A stretch of 64,000 nucleotides of DNA, taken from positions 16,582,068 to 16,646,067 of the forward strand of contig OZ005617.1 of NCBI GenBank assembly GCA_963930655.1. The letters are read 5' to 3'. Made by a program: the position numbers and the translations under genes. Shown in pieces: positions 12,774-30,123 of this stretch (position 1 is the stretch's first letter; each line of letters begins with the position of its first letter). The stretch is from Myrica gale. Its lineage: Eukaryota; Streptophyta; Magnoliopsida; Fagales; Myricaceae. The notes below the pieces were generated by a model. That model saw nothing but the letters and a program-made list of their open reading frames with translations. It ran no database searches and was not told the origin of the DNA.

Positions 12774-12810
12774 ACACTCCGTCCATCGAACAAGTGTACT
12801 CACCATCCTC

Positions 12811-12818
12811 CACGTGTC
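12811..12818 (+). promoter_or_regulatory. ABRE / G-box (CACGTGTC) upstream of oleosin
   Basis: CACGTGTC is a strong abscisic acid response element bound by bZIP factors of the ABI5 group. It sits 107 bp upstream of the oleosin start. Together with the RY motif it predicts expression in maturing seeds. Confidence 0.65.
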
Positions 12819-12924
12819 CTCGCCACCCCGCTCGTTAAAACCCAAAACACCTCTACTCCCCACCTCTTCATCTCCCTCAAAGTATTGATAAGTTGCAAGC
12901 GAAGAAGCAGAAATCAATATCTCC

Positions 12925-13428
12925 ATGGCTGAGTACCAACAGCAGCATCAACAACAACAACGCCCCACAGATGCTATGAAAGGCATGTTCTCTGAGAAGG
13001 GTGAGGGTCCCCCAACTTCAAAAATTCTAGCAGTTGTCACTCTCGTGCCCCTTGCTGGCTTCCTTCTCCTTGTTTCTGGTCTGACACTTGCGGGAACCCT
13101 CCTAGGATTAGCTGTCTCGACCCCGCTGTTCGTAATCTGTAGCCCAGTCTTGGTTCCTGCGGCACTAGTAATTGGCTTGGCGGTGACCGGATTTTTGGCG
13201 TCGGGTGCTTTCGGTATCACGGGGCTTTCGTCGCTCTCGTGGATAGTGAACTATATGCGTCGAACAAGGCTGCCGGAACAACTTGAGCATGCAAAGCGGC
13301 GGGCACAAGAGACGGCGGGTCAAATGGGCCAGAAGACTAGGGAAATGAGCCAGACTGTCACTGGCAAGACCCAGGAAGCTGCTGGAAAGACTCAAGAAGC
13401 TGTCAAGGGCGAAGAGAAAAAATCATAA
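12925..13428 (+). CDS. Oleosin (oil-body structural protein)
   Basis: This 167-residue, single-exon protein coats lipid droplets, mainly in seeds, and keeps them small and separate. A polar Gln-rich N-terminus of about 30 residues is followed by an uninterrupted hydrophobic hairpin of about 70 residues (about 34-108). The hairpin centres on the proline knot PX5SPX3P, seen here as [12 protein letters not shown]. After [17 protein letters not shown] comes an amphipathic, charged C-terminus with the repeated element GKTQEA and a lysine-rich end. Sequence after the hairpin resembles high-molecular-weight seed oleosins (H type), but the subtype is inferred. The start is the first ATG after a pyrimidine- and A-rich leader. 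Possible poly(A) signals AATAAA lie at 13555 and 13676. The upstream RY and ABRE motifs fit seed expression. I see no lesions. Confidence 0.96.
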   Translation: MAEYQQQHQQQQRPTDAMKGMFSEKGEGPPTSKILAVVTLVPLAGFLLLVSGLTLAGTLLGLAVSTPLFVICSPVLVPAALVIGLAVTGFLASGAFGITGLSSLSWIVNYMRRTRLPEQLEHAKRRAQETAGQMGQKTREMSQTVTGKTQEAAGKTQEAVKGEEKKS

Positions 13429-13689
13429 AAGCTTGAGGCCTTTAGGAATATTTTGGGCTGGTGTGAACTGCTTCTCTTTTGCTAAACTCTGCTTTGAGAC
13501 GTTTGGAAGTGTAAGTTGTAGTCGTAAGCGTTATGGGGTTCAGTATATATGTGTAATAAAAAGGGTGTAGGAGAAAGTGACAACTGACAGGCATATTGGA
13601 AAGTGTCCCTGCTGTTTGTTTTATAGCCCTTTGATGTTCTGGTTGGATATATTTGTGTGAATGTATCTTTCCAAAAATAAATTATTGTC

Positions 13690-14243
13690 AGATTCATGAT
13701 ATAATTAGCGTGCGGGTATTGAAGTCTTTCAATTCAATAGCAATGGAATAACGCAAATTTTCACTTGGGAACGGCACATGCATTCAGGGAACATCTGAGG
13801 ATTACCAAGTAATTGGGCAAACGGAGGCATGTAGGGTCAGGGGACATATATATATATATATATATGGTTTATGATGGACGACTTGCCAGCGATTTCTCTA
13901 GGCAATAATCGTCTTTCTTTCTAATTTGGTTATTTCTCTCGTTATTAGGTGGCTGAAATCGACCCGACTCGTCGCCTGATCTCGCACAGATCAAGACTAA
14001 ATAAATTCAAGCGCGTAGTTCATTAAATTTGGTTTAGTTAATTTTTCAAATATTGGAACACTTAGATTTTAGAGTTTAATTATTAGTTTATTATTTTATA
14101 TGGGTCGGACCGATTTGAGGTCATGAGTTCTTTTAGTAGATAAGTTTAAGTTGATTTCATTCGAGTTCGATTTGATTCGAGTGGAATTCATGTTGAATCG
14201 AACTTAATTAAGCTGCTAATCGATAGGTAATTAAGTGGGGTCA

Positions 14244-14275
<32 letters not shown>

Positions 14276-14867
14276 CTGAGTTCATTGCTTGGCAAGACAT
14301 TGGAATTCATGATGTTATTTAGGGCTGCCGTCTCCGTGGACGTATCGTAGAAGCAAACGGGCTGATAACTGCAGGATCATGCAACATATCCTTCTGATTT
14401 CATTGACAACGCTATTTCGCCTTCATTCCTTTGATATATGTACATATATACCACATGATTACATTCATTTTCGCTAATATTACTAGATACAATAACAATA
14501 TATGGGAAGAAACTACTTAAATTCTTCTCTTTTTATTCGTAACTTTTATAGAAAGTTATTGTCCTTCTTCCCTTTGCTATCGCTTAGCTAGAGCTTCGTA
14601 TAGATTAAGTTCACCTTTGCCCGTATCTGCCAATCTCGATTTAGGATCTTGTCAATGATTAAGAAAATGAAAAGCAAGTACTGGCCAATCTGAAAATCAA
14701 AAGAAATCGAACACCATAATTTGGTGTTCCATATGGTGCAAATCAATTAGTAGTCATGTGATTAGTTTATCGATCGAAATATAAGAAATTAATTAAGAAT
14801 AGAACATTAGACATGGGGTGTTAGTTTATATTATAATGTATTTGTTACCCTTGCGGAAACCTACGTT
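13690..14867. other. Intergenic, no gene recognised
   Basis: AT-rich DNA with TA microsatellites (13848-13865 and 14246-14275) and no supported coding region. Confidence 0.45.
14246..14275. repeat. (TA)n microsatellite
   Basis: An uninterrupted run of TA repeats about 30 bp long. Confidence 0.9.
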
Positions 14868-15480
14868 CACTACAAAAAAAAAAACGCCGCTACAGGGGCC
14901 AAAACTGTCGCTGTAGCTAGGGTTGTCCAACATCCGGTTCGGTCCGGTTTGGCCGGCCAAATCGGAACTTTTTTTAAGCATATAGACCGGACCGGACCGG
15001 TTATATGACTGGACCGGTCCGGTCCAGTCTCCGGTTTATCCTTTCCGGTTTGGGCCATGCCATTTTGGGTCGGTTTTGGGTTGGACCATGCAATTTTGGG
15101 CCGATTTTAGGGTTGGGCCTTGCCATTTTGGGCCACTTTCCGGTTTGGAGAGGTATACTCCGGTCCGGTTTGGCCGGTCCGGCCGGTTTTTTGGATAGGC
15201 CTAAATGTAGCCTATTTTGGCGGTCTCGACCGCCGTTATTGTACCGTAGCAATAGCCTTTAGCGACGGTTTTGGAGACCGTTGGTGAAGACCTCTGGTCT
15301 ATATCAGCGGTCGCGACCACCGCTATTGACCTGAAGTGCATTCGTGCTTTTTTTAGCAGCGTTTGAAGAAACGCTGTTACAGGTCTTTAATGGTAAACGC
15401 CGCTATAGATGCGTTTAAACATCTATAGCGGCGGTCAGTGACTGCCGCTAAAAGTTTGTACAAACCTTTTTTTTGCAATT
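14868..15480 (+). mobile_element. CACTA (En/Spm-type) transposon terminus
   Basis: The terminus CACTACAAAAAAA is followed by many short subterminal inverted motifs of the type CGCCGCTA and TAGCGGCGGT. This is the arrangement that CACTA transposase binds. A 286-bp hAT element (14918-15203) interrupts the subterminal region. I did not find the opposite terminus (ending GTAGTG with a matching 3-bp duplication), so the extent to the right is unknown. The LSD1-like and eEF2 fragments downstream could lie inside it. Confidence 0.65.
14918..15203. mobile_element. Short non-autonomous hAT element nested in CACTA end
   Basis: The ends TAGGGTTGTCCAA and TTGGATAGGCCTA are inverted repeats. The flanking octamers GCTGTAGC and AATGTAGC match at six of eight positions, consistent with an old hAT insertion. 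The interior is dominated by CCGGTCCGG-type self-complementary motifs and by repeated copies of CATTTTGGGCC or similar. Confidence 0.6.
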
Positions 15481-16402
15481 TGCTAGCATTTTTAAAGTAG
15501 CACTAATTTTTTCATATATATGTTTTTTTAATCAGTAATATAAATTTATTTTAATAACCATAATTCATTGCATACAAAAACTTAAAGAACAATGATAATA
15601 AAACAAAATATACTTCATAATTGATTAATAATATTTTACAATAAACACAAGAATCTGTACAAATAATCTAAAAAGTAACAAGTTTCTAATATAAAATAAA
15701 AATAAACAAAGGAGCAGCTAAAATATTCAAATACAATAAGCATTCTTCGTTGTACACTTTCCTCTTGTGCTGACCATACACGAAACTCGACTCAAGGTGT
15801 TGGAAGGACATCCCACACAGAGCAATTAAAAAGTGCCTTCATCTGCAATATTCTCCAACAGAAAACTCACAAGCATAAGATGTTTTGCAAAATTGCATAG
15901 TGAATATAAACCGACAGCAGATATATCCATGCAAACAATACAATTTCAGCACCATCACATATGCTGCCAGTTCCTCATTCCATCACAACACCATTTACAC
16001 CATCACAACAGTCACCAACTCCAACTAGTTCACTTCATTATTGGCACTATTAGTTCTATAACATACTGAGTGAGTATCATCCAATGCACACGTGCTATTT
16101 TCAAGAATAGGCCCCATTCCTAAGAGATTGAAAAGTTGTAAGCCTTTTTGATAGTTTCTATACCTCATTAAAATACCACCAAGAAAAGCTAAATCAATGA
16201 AGCAAGGAACTACAATCTACAGATGAGACTTCTTTGGCTAAAAGTTCAGCTTGCATGTCACACAGCTAAAAGGATCCACTACAGCCAGTCCATTTAGATC
16301 AACACTCAAGAAGAGAAAATAAAGCAGAGCAGAAATAAGAACCAAGTGAATCAATTGAAATGAGCTAGCTGCTTCCACCTATCCCCTGATGCTCTCCTTC
16401 CT
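15481..16402. other. Non-genic DNA between CACTA end and LSD1-like fragment
   Basis: AT-rich sequence that may be CACTA interior. There is no transposase frame and no other recognisable gene. Confidence 0.35.
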
Positions 16403-17047
16403 CTATGCAGCACCATTATTAAGTCCACCATTTAGGTTTGATCTAGCGCATTTTAAATGTGAGATCAGAGTTTGCCCAGCACCAGATAAGCCTTTCCTCC
16501 CCACCAATCTCACCCCAAAGTCATGATTTAACATCATCATCCTGTTCCCATCTCCATCTACCTCACTTAGTTTGATGACGTAGTCCCTTGAAATTAAGCC
16601 GAAAAGAGACAGACAGCCAGAGTTCAATTTCTCCCCTCCAAATTTCACTATTAACAAGACTTATAAAAAAAAATCACTATTAACAAGGAATTCAAATTAA
16701 GGTCAAATCGTCACTTTCCTCTCCAACATTATTTGATTTGTCAGCTGGAATCAATGACCTTCTCCTCACCACTCTCATTATGTTAGCAGCTTCTCTCATC
16801 CCACAAGAAAATCTTCATGCATTGTTGCTGGATACTGTTTGTTAGTTGCCTCTCCTGCAAAGAACACTCTCCCATCTCCAACACTCTCTGTAAGAATATC
16901 ATAGTCATCTCCTGAAGACCCAATCGCAACAAAAGAGTAAGACCCATATTTCGTACTGATGGAACCTGAGGCAGTTATGGTCTGAGGAGACTGTTGCTCT
17001 GCTCCAGTCAGAACACCTAGAGAATCATGAGTTGCAGCGAGCACTAG
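16403..17047 (-). pseudogene. LSD1-like histone demethylase (LDL1-like) C-terminal fragment
   Basis: On the minus strand this reads as the end of a flavin-dependent lysine-specific histone demethylase of the LDL1 type. The piece at 16796-17000 contains [18 protein letters not shown], then [18 protein letters not shown], the conserved end of the amine-oxidase domain near the FAD. The piece at 16403-16657 contains HDFGVRLVGRKGLSGAGQ, the family's C-terminal tail, ending at TAG. Between them the frame shifts: one base is missing near 16802, where intact genes read FLSGMREAAN, so TGA follows, and a short ACTATTAACAAG duplication lies near 16645-16690. Full-length LDL1 proteins are over 800 residues, so about three quarters is missing. 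Arabidopsis LDL1 is intronless, so lack of introns does not prove retroposition. It is a non-functional fragment. Confidence 0.85.
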
Positions 17048-18117
17048 CATTTAAGCCTTCCAGTATTGATAATTGTCTGGAGTCAGACGATGTTAAATGG
17101 AAGTGCTGATATTTGCAGGTGACACCATTATAGGTTTGGTTTGGTTGTTTTTGTGTGGTTTGCCGTTTTTTTTAAAATAGGTGAAAGACGTAGGCTTTTT
17201 GAGAAGTAGGCGAAAGAATTACGCCATGATTAATACCTTTTTAGCGTAGGCTATAGGAAAACGCTCTGATACCATAAAGAAGGAAAGACAAAATGATATT
17301 ATTGAATAAAATTCTCTCCGTAAGGAGTGTGGTATTGATAGGTTTAAATAGAGATTGACATGTGGTGTAAAAAGGCAAGAGTACAAATTGTAATATGACA
17401 ACTTGATATTTCCAAACATTGAAGTTGCATAGAGTAGTTGTCAAGCTAGGTGTTGCCTTATCAAGTTTTGACTCCTCAATCAATGTGATTTGTTTCATTT
17501 TATGCTTCATTATGCTTCGTTCAAGTGTAGAAGCTACTCTCCCACTAAATAAGCTCACTCTTATTTATTTATTTATAGTCAAAACAGCTAGCTCTCATTA
17601 AAACCAAGGAGGTTTAAAAATATCACAAGTACATGCTCTGAGGGGCATGTCAGACCTTCCGAAAAGGCGACAGACCAATAAGCAAAGGGGCCTAACGACC
17701 TTACAAACCCAAGCCTACAAGGACAGGAAGAGACCCATAAAAGGTGGAAAGCACACAAATGACAGAAAGCTAATGGCGAAAGAGGGCACCAAAATTAGCG
17801 TCTGAAGCAGATGAGTCGGCCAAAAGAGAAAACGGGGTGGCGCATGAGAACCACGTTGTTGGGTGGTTTGACCCCTTATTATTTCATTGTTCTATATTAG
17901 TTTTATTTGATTCAAAAGGTAAAAAAAAAGATTGTCACACATTGCAAAGAAGACATAAGTATGGGTGATTAATATAACATATTTAGACCCAAACTCATAG
18001 GCTTAAGCTTTTAGATTAAGTGATGTACCTATATGCTATATTTTGAGTCCACTAGAAGATTCCCTTAATGTTTATCTCCCCCAACAAGTTTCTTCGAGAA
18101 TGATTCAAACAAATTAT
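17048..18117. other. Non-genic DNA with an LTR-retroelement-like primer-binding motif
   Basis: On the minus strand TGGTATCAGAGC (17263-17274) matches the initiator-methionine tRNA primer site of plant LTR retrotransposons. Neither a CA-terminated LTR nor a second LTR copy could be found nearby, so this may be an old remnant. Confidence 0.35.
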
Positions 18118-18513
18118 TTATAGCTTGTCCTCGCATTTGGAGAGTGGGGTCATCTGCTCCTTGAGGCCCTTCCTTTTGCGTATATTGGCAACAAGTTGTG
18201 CAGTTTGTGATCCAGCTTCCATTGGATCAGATAACATCGTATCCCAATGATCGAACATACTCTGTGGGAAAGACTGCCCCGATGTTGCAGCCCTCAATGT
18301 GTTTGAAAACTCAAAAGACTCAATGACAGGCAGGTACGCCTTGATGTTGTAAAGGGGTGTGCCAGGTCTCTGTAATTCCTCGAATACGTGTCCATGTTTT
18401 TGGTTAAGTACATTGTAGATACCTCCAAGAGCATGCTCATGAGCTTGGATCTCCACAAGGTATACCGGCTCAAGAAGACGGGGCTTGGCAGTAAGCTGAG
18501 AAGCAAAAATGAC
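18118..18513 (-). pseudogene. Elongation factor 2 (eEF2) C-terminal fragment
   Basis: The frame reads [19 protein letters not shown], then [15 protein letters not shown], then [19 protein letters not shown], and ends [20 protein letters not shown] with TAA. This is the last 131 residues of the 843-residue translocation GTPase eEF2 (domains IV-V). The GTPase domain and the rest are absent upstream. Substitutions at normally invariant sites (EIQAHEHAL where EIQAPEQAL is usual; SKCEDKL for SEFEDKL) suggest relaxed constraint, although this piece has no stop. It lies about 1.1 kb from the LSD1-like fragment on the same strand. Confidence 0.88.
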
Positions 18514-19480
18514 ATATCTTCACAGATGATAAGAATAAACCTATGATCAGCTTAGTCCAGTAGTCAATTCCTAAAAACTAGAAACATATATATACAATCT
18601 ACACGACAAAATTTCAAAAATTAGTTTCTGCAATATAATTACAGAAAACCCATAGCCCATAGCAAAACTCCAACCGGTCAACATGCCGTCAAAGAATCTT
18701 TATGAGGAAATTATTAAGCAAAGTACGAAAAACAGAACCTCTGTTCTCAAGAAATTAGCTCCATCTTGTTTAAGCAATCCGAGCTAGTGTAATTTGTGGG
18801 AGTGCTCTGTTACGTGCCAACGTAATTCGAGAGAGTCAACAACCTCAACCTCTTAAGATTCGTTTAATTCAAGGAAAATCGAGACTCCCAAAACATAACA
18901 ATTCCACCATAAAATATCAAGTGAACAAACTATTATTATCCTTATTCTAATTTAATCGCAAAGAAAAACAAAACAAGAATTAACTCATAACAATTAACAA
19001 AAGGAACGTAACATGCTCAAACCAAATTAGAATGGCCTCAGGCAGCATGCATACTCGCATTTGGTTGTGCAGCACTTTTTAGTAGAATGGAGGAATTAGC
19101 CAGAGAAAGAAAGGAAAAAAATTTAGAGGGAAAAGAACAAATAAGGAGACAGCCACTTACCGGAGAAGGCAATAGTCTTTCACGACGGCGGCAGTGACTC
19201 TAATCAGCAAGAACAAAATCCCGAGAGAGTGAGAGTGAGAGAGAGAGAGAGAGTTTTTTTGTGTGGTCTCCTTGAGGCGACAAGGAGAACTTATGGGGGG
19301 GGGGGGGGGGGACGCGGGGGAGCAGGCGGAAAGAAAAGGGTGAAGGAGGAAGCGGGAAATTTCGGAGAAAGACAAGACAGAAGCGTCGGTGAATGGTAGT
19401 GTTCCGTTATTTTGCCTAACTCACACGGGTTGGGCCTTTTGGGTCGGCCTATTACAAGCGTGTAGAGCAAACTTAGGTAT
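18514..19480. other. Non-genic DNA with GA and poly-G tracts
   Basis: AT-rich DNA followed by a (GA)n tract (about 19225-19250) and a run of about 15 G near 19296-19311. No coding support. Confidence 0.45.
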
Positions 19481-19489
19481 TAATAATTA

Positions 19490-19721
19490 GGGATAAATAC
19501 AAAATTGGTCCCTGTGCTATACGCAAAAATCGATTTAGTCCCTGTGATATGAAAAACATCGATTTAGTCCCTGTGATTTCAGAAATTGATAAAATTAGTC
19601 CCTGGTGGAGGACCAATAACAAACGAAAATAGAATCACAGGGACTAAATTGATGATTTTCATATCACAGTGACTAAATCGATTTTTACGTATAGCATATG
19701 GACTGATTTTGCATTTATCCC
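19490..19721. mobile_element. MULE-type MITE with long inverted ends, 232 bp
   Basis: The element starts GGGATAAATACAAAATTGG and ends TTTTGCATTTATCCC. The two halves fold back on each other and carry repeated TTTAGTCCCTGTGAT or its complement. It is flanked by a perfect 9-bp duplication TAATAATTA (19481-19489 and 19722-19730). A second copy is at 53350-53542. Confidence 0.85.
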
Positions 19722-20341
19722 TAATAATTAATGCAATAACATAAACATATTGTTCTCTCGTGGAAATTAAAGATCACAGGATATACGGGATCCATTTATA
19801 TATATTTCTATTCTCTATCAATTCACATATTGATTGGATTTTTTTAATACTGAAACGTACAGCTGTAGTCTATAGTCAATAGTCAGACAAAATCAAAGGA
19901 AGATATTCTCTTTTATTTCTATATATTCTTGAAGTTTGAATCGCATTTTATATTAATTCCACAACTATAATCGATAGGGACTAAAATTATGTGTAAGTCA
20001 AAGTCAAACATGTGCATCGAATCTCTTCACCAAACTTGTGATTTATTAATTTAAAACATTTGAATCAATGAAATTCATTTTCTCCAAGCTCTGTGGCGAC
20101 CTTATAAGTCATAACTTATTCTATATTCATTGGCTTTAAGACGCCAAGGAAAAAAAAAAAGATTGGCTTTTAAGACTAAACATACCTTTAAGTAACATTA
20201 AAGAGATTACAGAAGAATTAACAAAATAGATCAAAAACAAAATTGTAAGTGTTGTTTTCCTTTTCTTATATGTACATCAATCGCTAACTCCCTTCCCCAA
20301 TATTCTTCTGCATAGCTTGGTATAAGGGCGATACTCAGAGG

Positions 20342-25299
<4,958 letters not shown>

Positions 25300-27854
25300 A
25301 TTATTGGAACAAGTAAAATATTTAAAGAAGAGGATAAGGAAAACAGAGTATGGAGACTGTTTGAGAGAATGCAAGGCAGTGAAGCCGTAAGCTGGGATTT
25401 TTTACAGAGAAGTCCAGAAGAATGAAGCTAAATAAAGCTAGAGCGATAAATGGATGGTGGAGAAGTTAATGCATGCAGAACTGGTTGGTGGGCGTTATGG
25501 ATGTTCTGATCCAAGTGGATGGTGCAAAACTGAAAATGGAAGCAATACTTAGGAAACTTGAGAAAACAGAAAATTTGGAAGAATATTCGAAGGCGGTTTG
25601 GGAACTATGAAGGACTCCGAAACCCTGACAAATAGCTAAATCTCTCAGATCTCTAGGGTTTCAAGAGCCCCTGCGCATGGAAAACTAGAGGTGTCATTTT
25701 CAAATTTGAGCTACCCCTGAAAGATCTCCATGGAAACCTTCTACTTATTCGGATGACTACTAAAAATAGCGAAATTCGTGCAAATCCCACCCATGCTAAC
25801 AGAATATCAATGACCAGTATGATTTTTCAAAGCGTTCATGAGATTCAGGGGAAATTCTCGAGCTGAAAATTAAAAAAATATATGGTTCGATACGAGATCC
25901 TAATACATCGGCATTTTTTTGGAAGGAAATGAAACCAGACCGGAAAGGTTAAGGAGACGCTAAGATGCAACGAAAGGCTATGGACGATGGAGCACCTCTT
26001 GGAATACACTCCGACAGGAGATAGTCTCCAGAACCAAGAAATCCCACTAGGATTTTCCGAGAAAATTGCAGCTTTCCGATGCAGATGACTAGACCTCGAA
26101 ACGATACACTCCCAGGCGTAGATTCACTATTCAATTTTTTTGGTACAAACAGTCAAACACTTGTATTACGGGAGTTCGAGAAAAAGGCGGGGTTAAAAAA
26201 ACAGGGAAAAGCTGCTCTAACTCATGCCCTCCATTTTCATTTTGCTTTTCTGCTCCTTTTCCTTTATCTTTCCTTTGATTTCTTTTCTCTAGCTTTTTTT
26301 TTCTTGATTTCTTTTCTCAAGTGGTTTCTGCTTTGGGTGATTTTCTTTTCGATGACTTTTGATAGATCCTGTTGGATTAGAGTTGTAAACGTGTTGGAGT
26401 TCTGATTTGGACTGGGAACTACAGAAGAAAGAGACGGTGATTGAGTGATTAAGTGAGAGAGAGCTGTTTTGAAAAGGAAAAAAAAAAGAGTGAGAGAAGG
26501 CTGAAGCTTTATTGCTGGAGTTTAGTTACTGACGGTTGTTATGGGTGCATTCTTAGTAATCACTTTTAAAAAAAATTATGAGTTAGTTTGTAACGGTTAA
26601 TTTTGACAGTTTAGTTGGCATGAACTCGGGTAAAAAATGATAAGCTTGTTTTGTATTGGGTATAATAGTCTCATTGTGATGAATGACTTGTGTATGAATG
26701 AAGATTACTTGAATTGAATTGTCTTGTAATTTCTTTGCAATGTCATTGTATATTGAATTAAGAGTAGTTGAGACTGATTTATTGTGAAAGAGTCTATGCA
26801 CACTAGATTTCTTGTGACAGATTGTATGAAATGCTATTCATTTGAAGTAAAACGGTGTGTTTTCATTTTCAAAGAAGTAAAATGATGTGCTTCATCAATT
26901 TCCATTCCACTCAATGAGCTGTGTGTCGTTTAGGATTTACGTTTTAATTTTCTTAACTGTTAAACGCAGAGTTTTGCTTGTGTGGCGCTGAAGTGTTAAA
27001 TTGCTGACATGACATTTTATTTTGTTAGAAATTAGACGGAACATGGACGGCAGAACCATATCGTCATTAGGGTATGGACTGAGTGACTATATAGTAAAAA
27101 AATGAAACATACTGACTAAATAATCAGCGTGGTATAAACTTAGTAATCATATTGACAATTTCCCTAAAATTTGAGTTTTATGCTTGTTCCTAAGTTTCTT
27201 TGAAATCATATTTCTCCTTCTTCTCCATTGGATTGGTTACTTTCTTTTGTTCTCATTTGATTTTTTTTCTTAGGCTTCTCATCTGATTGATTTCTTAATA
27301 AAACATTCCTCCCCTAGTTCTTCTTTTTCTGTCCCTTGTTCGAAGAGCTACCCTAAATAAAAAAAGTGATCATTCTACGTACCAAAAACAAAAATTCTTG
27401 ATCTCAATCGATTAACTAAAATTGGACTATTTTGAACAAATAATTTGACCATAGTTATAACATTTCTTACTAATGAGTGCAATAACTATCACATGCCCTG
27501 TTAGCATATAGAAGCTCAATCCAATTAATAACGAACTATGAACTTTGAAGTTGCTCGTGTAGTCGTGGTTGTTTAGGTTAAAATCACGTGGATAATTTCC
27601 AATTCTAATTGTTTAGGTTAGAATCGTAGTTATTAAGATTAGAATTGTTGAATATGCAGGTATCAGAGAGTAAAAAGGTTGTTCCACGTTAAAAAGAAAT
27701 CATAAGTGTGGATAACTAATATATTATAATTGGGCCTGAACCTATAAGTTTAATTCCTAAATGCTATATTATGAGTCCAGATTGTACAAAATTGATAGCC
27801 TTGAACTATAGTCAATGACTTAGCGTTCAAATGACACTTATTTCTATAATAATA
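25300..27854. other. Upstream region of the TAR2-like gene and intergenic DNA
   Basis: It probably holds the TAR2-like promoter and leader. A T/C-rich tract is present at about 26220-26345. I found no conserved reading frame and no clear transposon boundary. Confidence 0.4.
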
Positions 27855-28965
27855 GGGTTAAATACACTTTACACCCCTTATGTTTAGGGGTGTCGCAAAT
27901 TGCACTCAAATATTTTATTTTTGAGACATTGAGCCTATTATGTTATCTTCCCAAACAATTTGCATCCCAGAGTAAAATTTGGCGTCAAATTAGACAGTAA
28001 TCATTTACATCGGTCTTTCACTTGACCTCAGTTTTTGTCAGATTACCGTATTGTCATTGAATTTTAAACAAATCACGATTAAATAAGATTCAACACAAGT
28101 CACGATTTTTTGCCTATTGGGTTTTGAAGTTTATTTAATCGTGATTTGTTTAAGATTCAATGGCAATACGGTAATCTGACAAGGAGTGAGGTCACGTGAG
28201 AGGCACGTGTAAACGATTACCCTCTAATTTGACGTCAAATTTCACTCTGAGCTGCAAATTGTTGGAGGAGATAACATAATAGATTCAATGTTTCAAAAAT
28301 AAAAACATTATAGTGCAATATGTCAACACTCCCAAACATAAAGGGTGCAAAGTGTATTTAACCAGTGGCGGATCCAAGGGATGGCGGCCCTGGGCAGCCG
28401 CCACCCATTGGACATACTAAAAAAACTATATGTGGTTATTTTATTTTTTTTCTCATAAGTTGGCCTAGGCCCGACCCCAATGGGCTCAGGCCAACTATTG
28501 GCCAGTAGTTTTGCAGACTGCACGGCCCAGGCCCGTGAGGCCAAAGCCCTTTATTTTCTTTACTATGCAGAGGGTGAAACAGAGTCGTTTCACCCTCTGT
28601 CTTAAAAAAATTCAAAACGTGAAACGAAAAAAATGTTTCACCCTGTTTTGAAAAACCCCTCTCCCTTTCTCTTGAACCCCTCTCTCTCTCTTTCTTCACA
28701 CCGTCACACGTTCAAGCTTCACTCTTCAATTGTTGCCCGTGCCCCGTTGCCCATTGTCGCGCCAGGCCACCAACGACCAGCCACCAGTTTCTCGTTCTCC
28801 CTCACCAGCCACGCTGCCACGCCCACGACCACCACTCACCAGCTTTTGAACATGTTGGCGTTGCTCCGCTCGTGCTCCACTACCGCACGCTCGCACCGCT
28901 CTTGTCATTTCGCCTTTAAAAATCAACCTTAGATTTTGATCATAGCTCTGCCATTGTATTTAACC
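27855..28965. mobile_element. Foldback MULE-type MITE, copy 2, split by a hAT insertion
   Basis: It begins GGGTTAAATACACTTTAC and its other arm ends GTGTATTTAACC. The arms are inverted copies, and the centre also folds back around a repeated AACAAATCACGATT-type stretch. Flanks TATAATAATA and TCTAATAATA match at nine of ten positions, suggesting a degenerate 9-10 bp duplication. A hAT element (28363-28956) landed four bases from the right end. Confidence 0.6.
28363..28956. mobile_element. Non-autonomous hAT element, 594 bp
   Basis: The left end CAGTGGCGGATCC and right end GCTCTGCCATTG are inverted repeats, and a perfect 8-bp duplication TATTTAAC flanks the element (28355-28362 and 28957-28964). 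It is nested in the foldback MITE. Short frames within it (28633-28932 region) are non-conserved. Confidence 0.88.
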
Positions 28966-30115
28966 TCTAATAATATTAAGACTAAGGGTAGTACTGTAGG
29001 TTTGAGACCCATTAGAGATGTGTGTGAGAGTAAATGATCAACCCAAAACAAACAAATCGGAATTCGTGTATGGATATAAATTGATGTTGATTTTGTGAAC
29101 AGTGAAGAGGAATTACATTAGCATCCATCTACGTATTCTGCACGAAAAGCTTGCGCTTCTAGTAGGCAGCCAGAGGCACAGTAAGCAATAGGGAGGACGC
29201 ACGGGGTGGCTTGCCCAATGCATCTGGGAGAACATGGTGAAAAAGTTTATTATTATTAACAATTTTGTAGTGGATTACATGTGGGAGCAACAAAAAAGAA
29301 CTCTTTGTTTTAGTCAACTTATGAACACAATTAAGAAGTAGTTTAAAAATGTCGATCATGCATTAAGTGGCTCATGGTCAATGCATTATAGAAAAACAGT
29401 GGCCGCAGTTCGAAAAAAGTTTGGCCAAATGGGTTGCATCTACATAAAAAATCATTTTTTTGGGCATAAAAACATAATTTATTATTATTTGTCAACCCAA
29501 ATGGAATTAAGTTGACAAGCAATTGTAATCTTAGCAAATTATTTTTTTATTCATTTCGGAAAGACGTGGATCTCACTCAATTCAATGGGCAGCGGAGTCA
29601 GAAAAATGAAGCATGCTAGAATGCTCAAAAGAAGAGCAAGACACTTTGGCTATTGAGAAAGACTACGACATGCCAAAGAGGGGCTAGCGAGAATTGGTGG
29701 GATTCCCCTTAATTAATGAAACAATGTGATTTTTTTTTCTCCCTGGGATACACGAAGGAAATGAGGATTTTCTTTTCTCTTTGTTTCTTGGTACCAAACA
29801 AGAAATAAAGTTGAAAAGGATAACACGTCTAAATTCCTAAGAGCAGGAAGTGCCTGGACCTGTTGCTGATTTTGGGTCCACAAAATCAGCACTCTGAAAA
29901 AGCAAATTTTCTGCATTCAAAGGTCGGGACCATATTAAGTATGTATTTGAGAGATCAGTCATAGTAATCTCCAGAGAGGGTTTTAGAACAAAACAAAAAA
30001 GCCCTAATGGTTTTGAGCCTTTGAGGGCTTAGCTAGGCAGGTAGGTCACTTCCTGCCGCTTGGCCCTTGGCAGAAGTAGTGGTCCTTTTGCTGGGTACCA
30101 ACAAAGGTCTCTCCT
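28966..30115. other. Intergenic, no gene recognised
   Basis: AT-rich with no supported coding region or transposon boundary. Confidence 0.4.
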
Positions 30116-30123
30116 CTTCCACC

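Noticed and set aside
17263..17274. Primer-site motif TGGTATCAGAGC on the minus strand
   Set aside because: No CA-ended LTR and no second LTR copy nearby, so a retrotransposon cannot be delimited.
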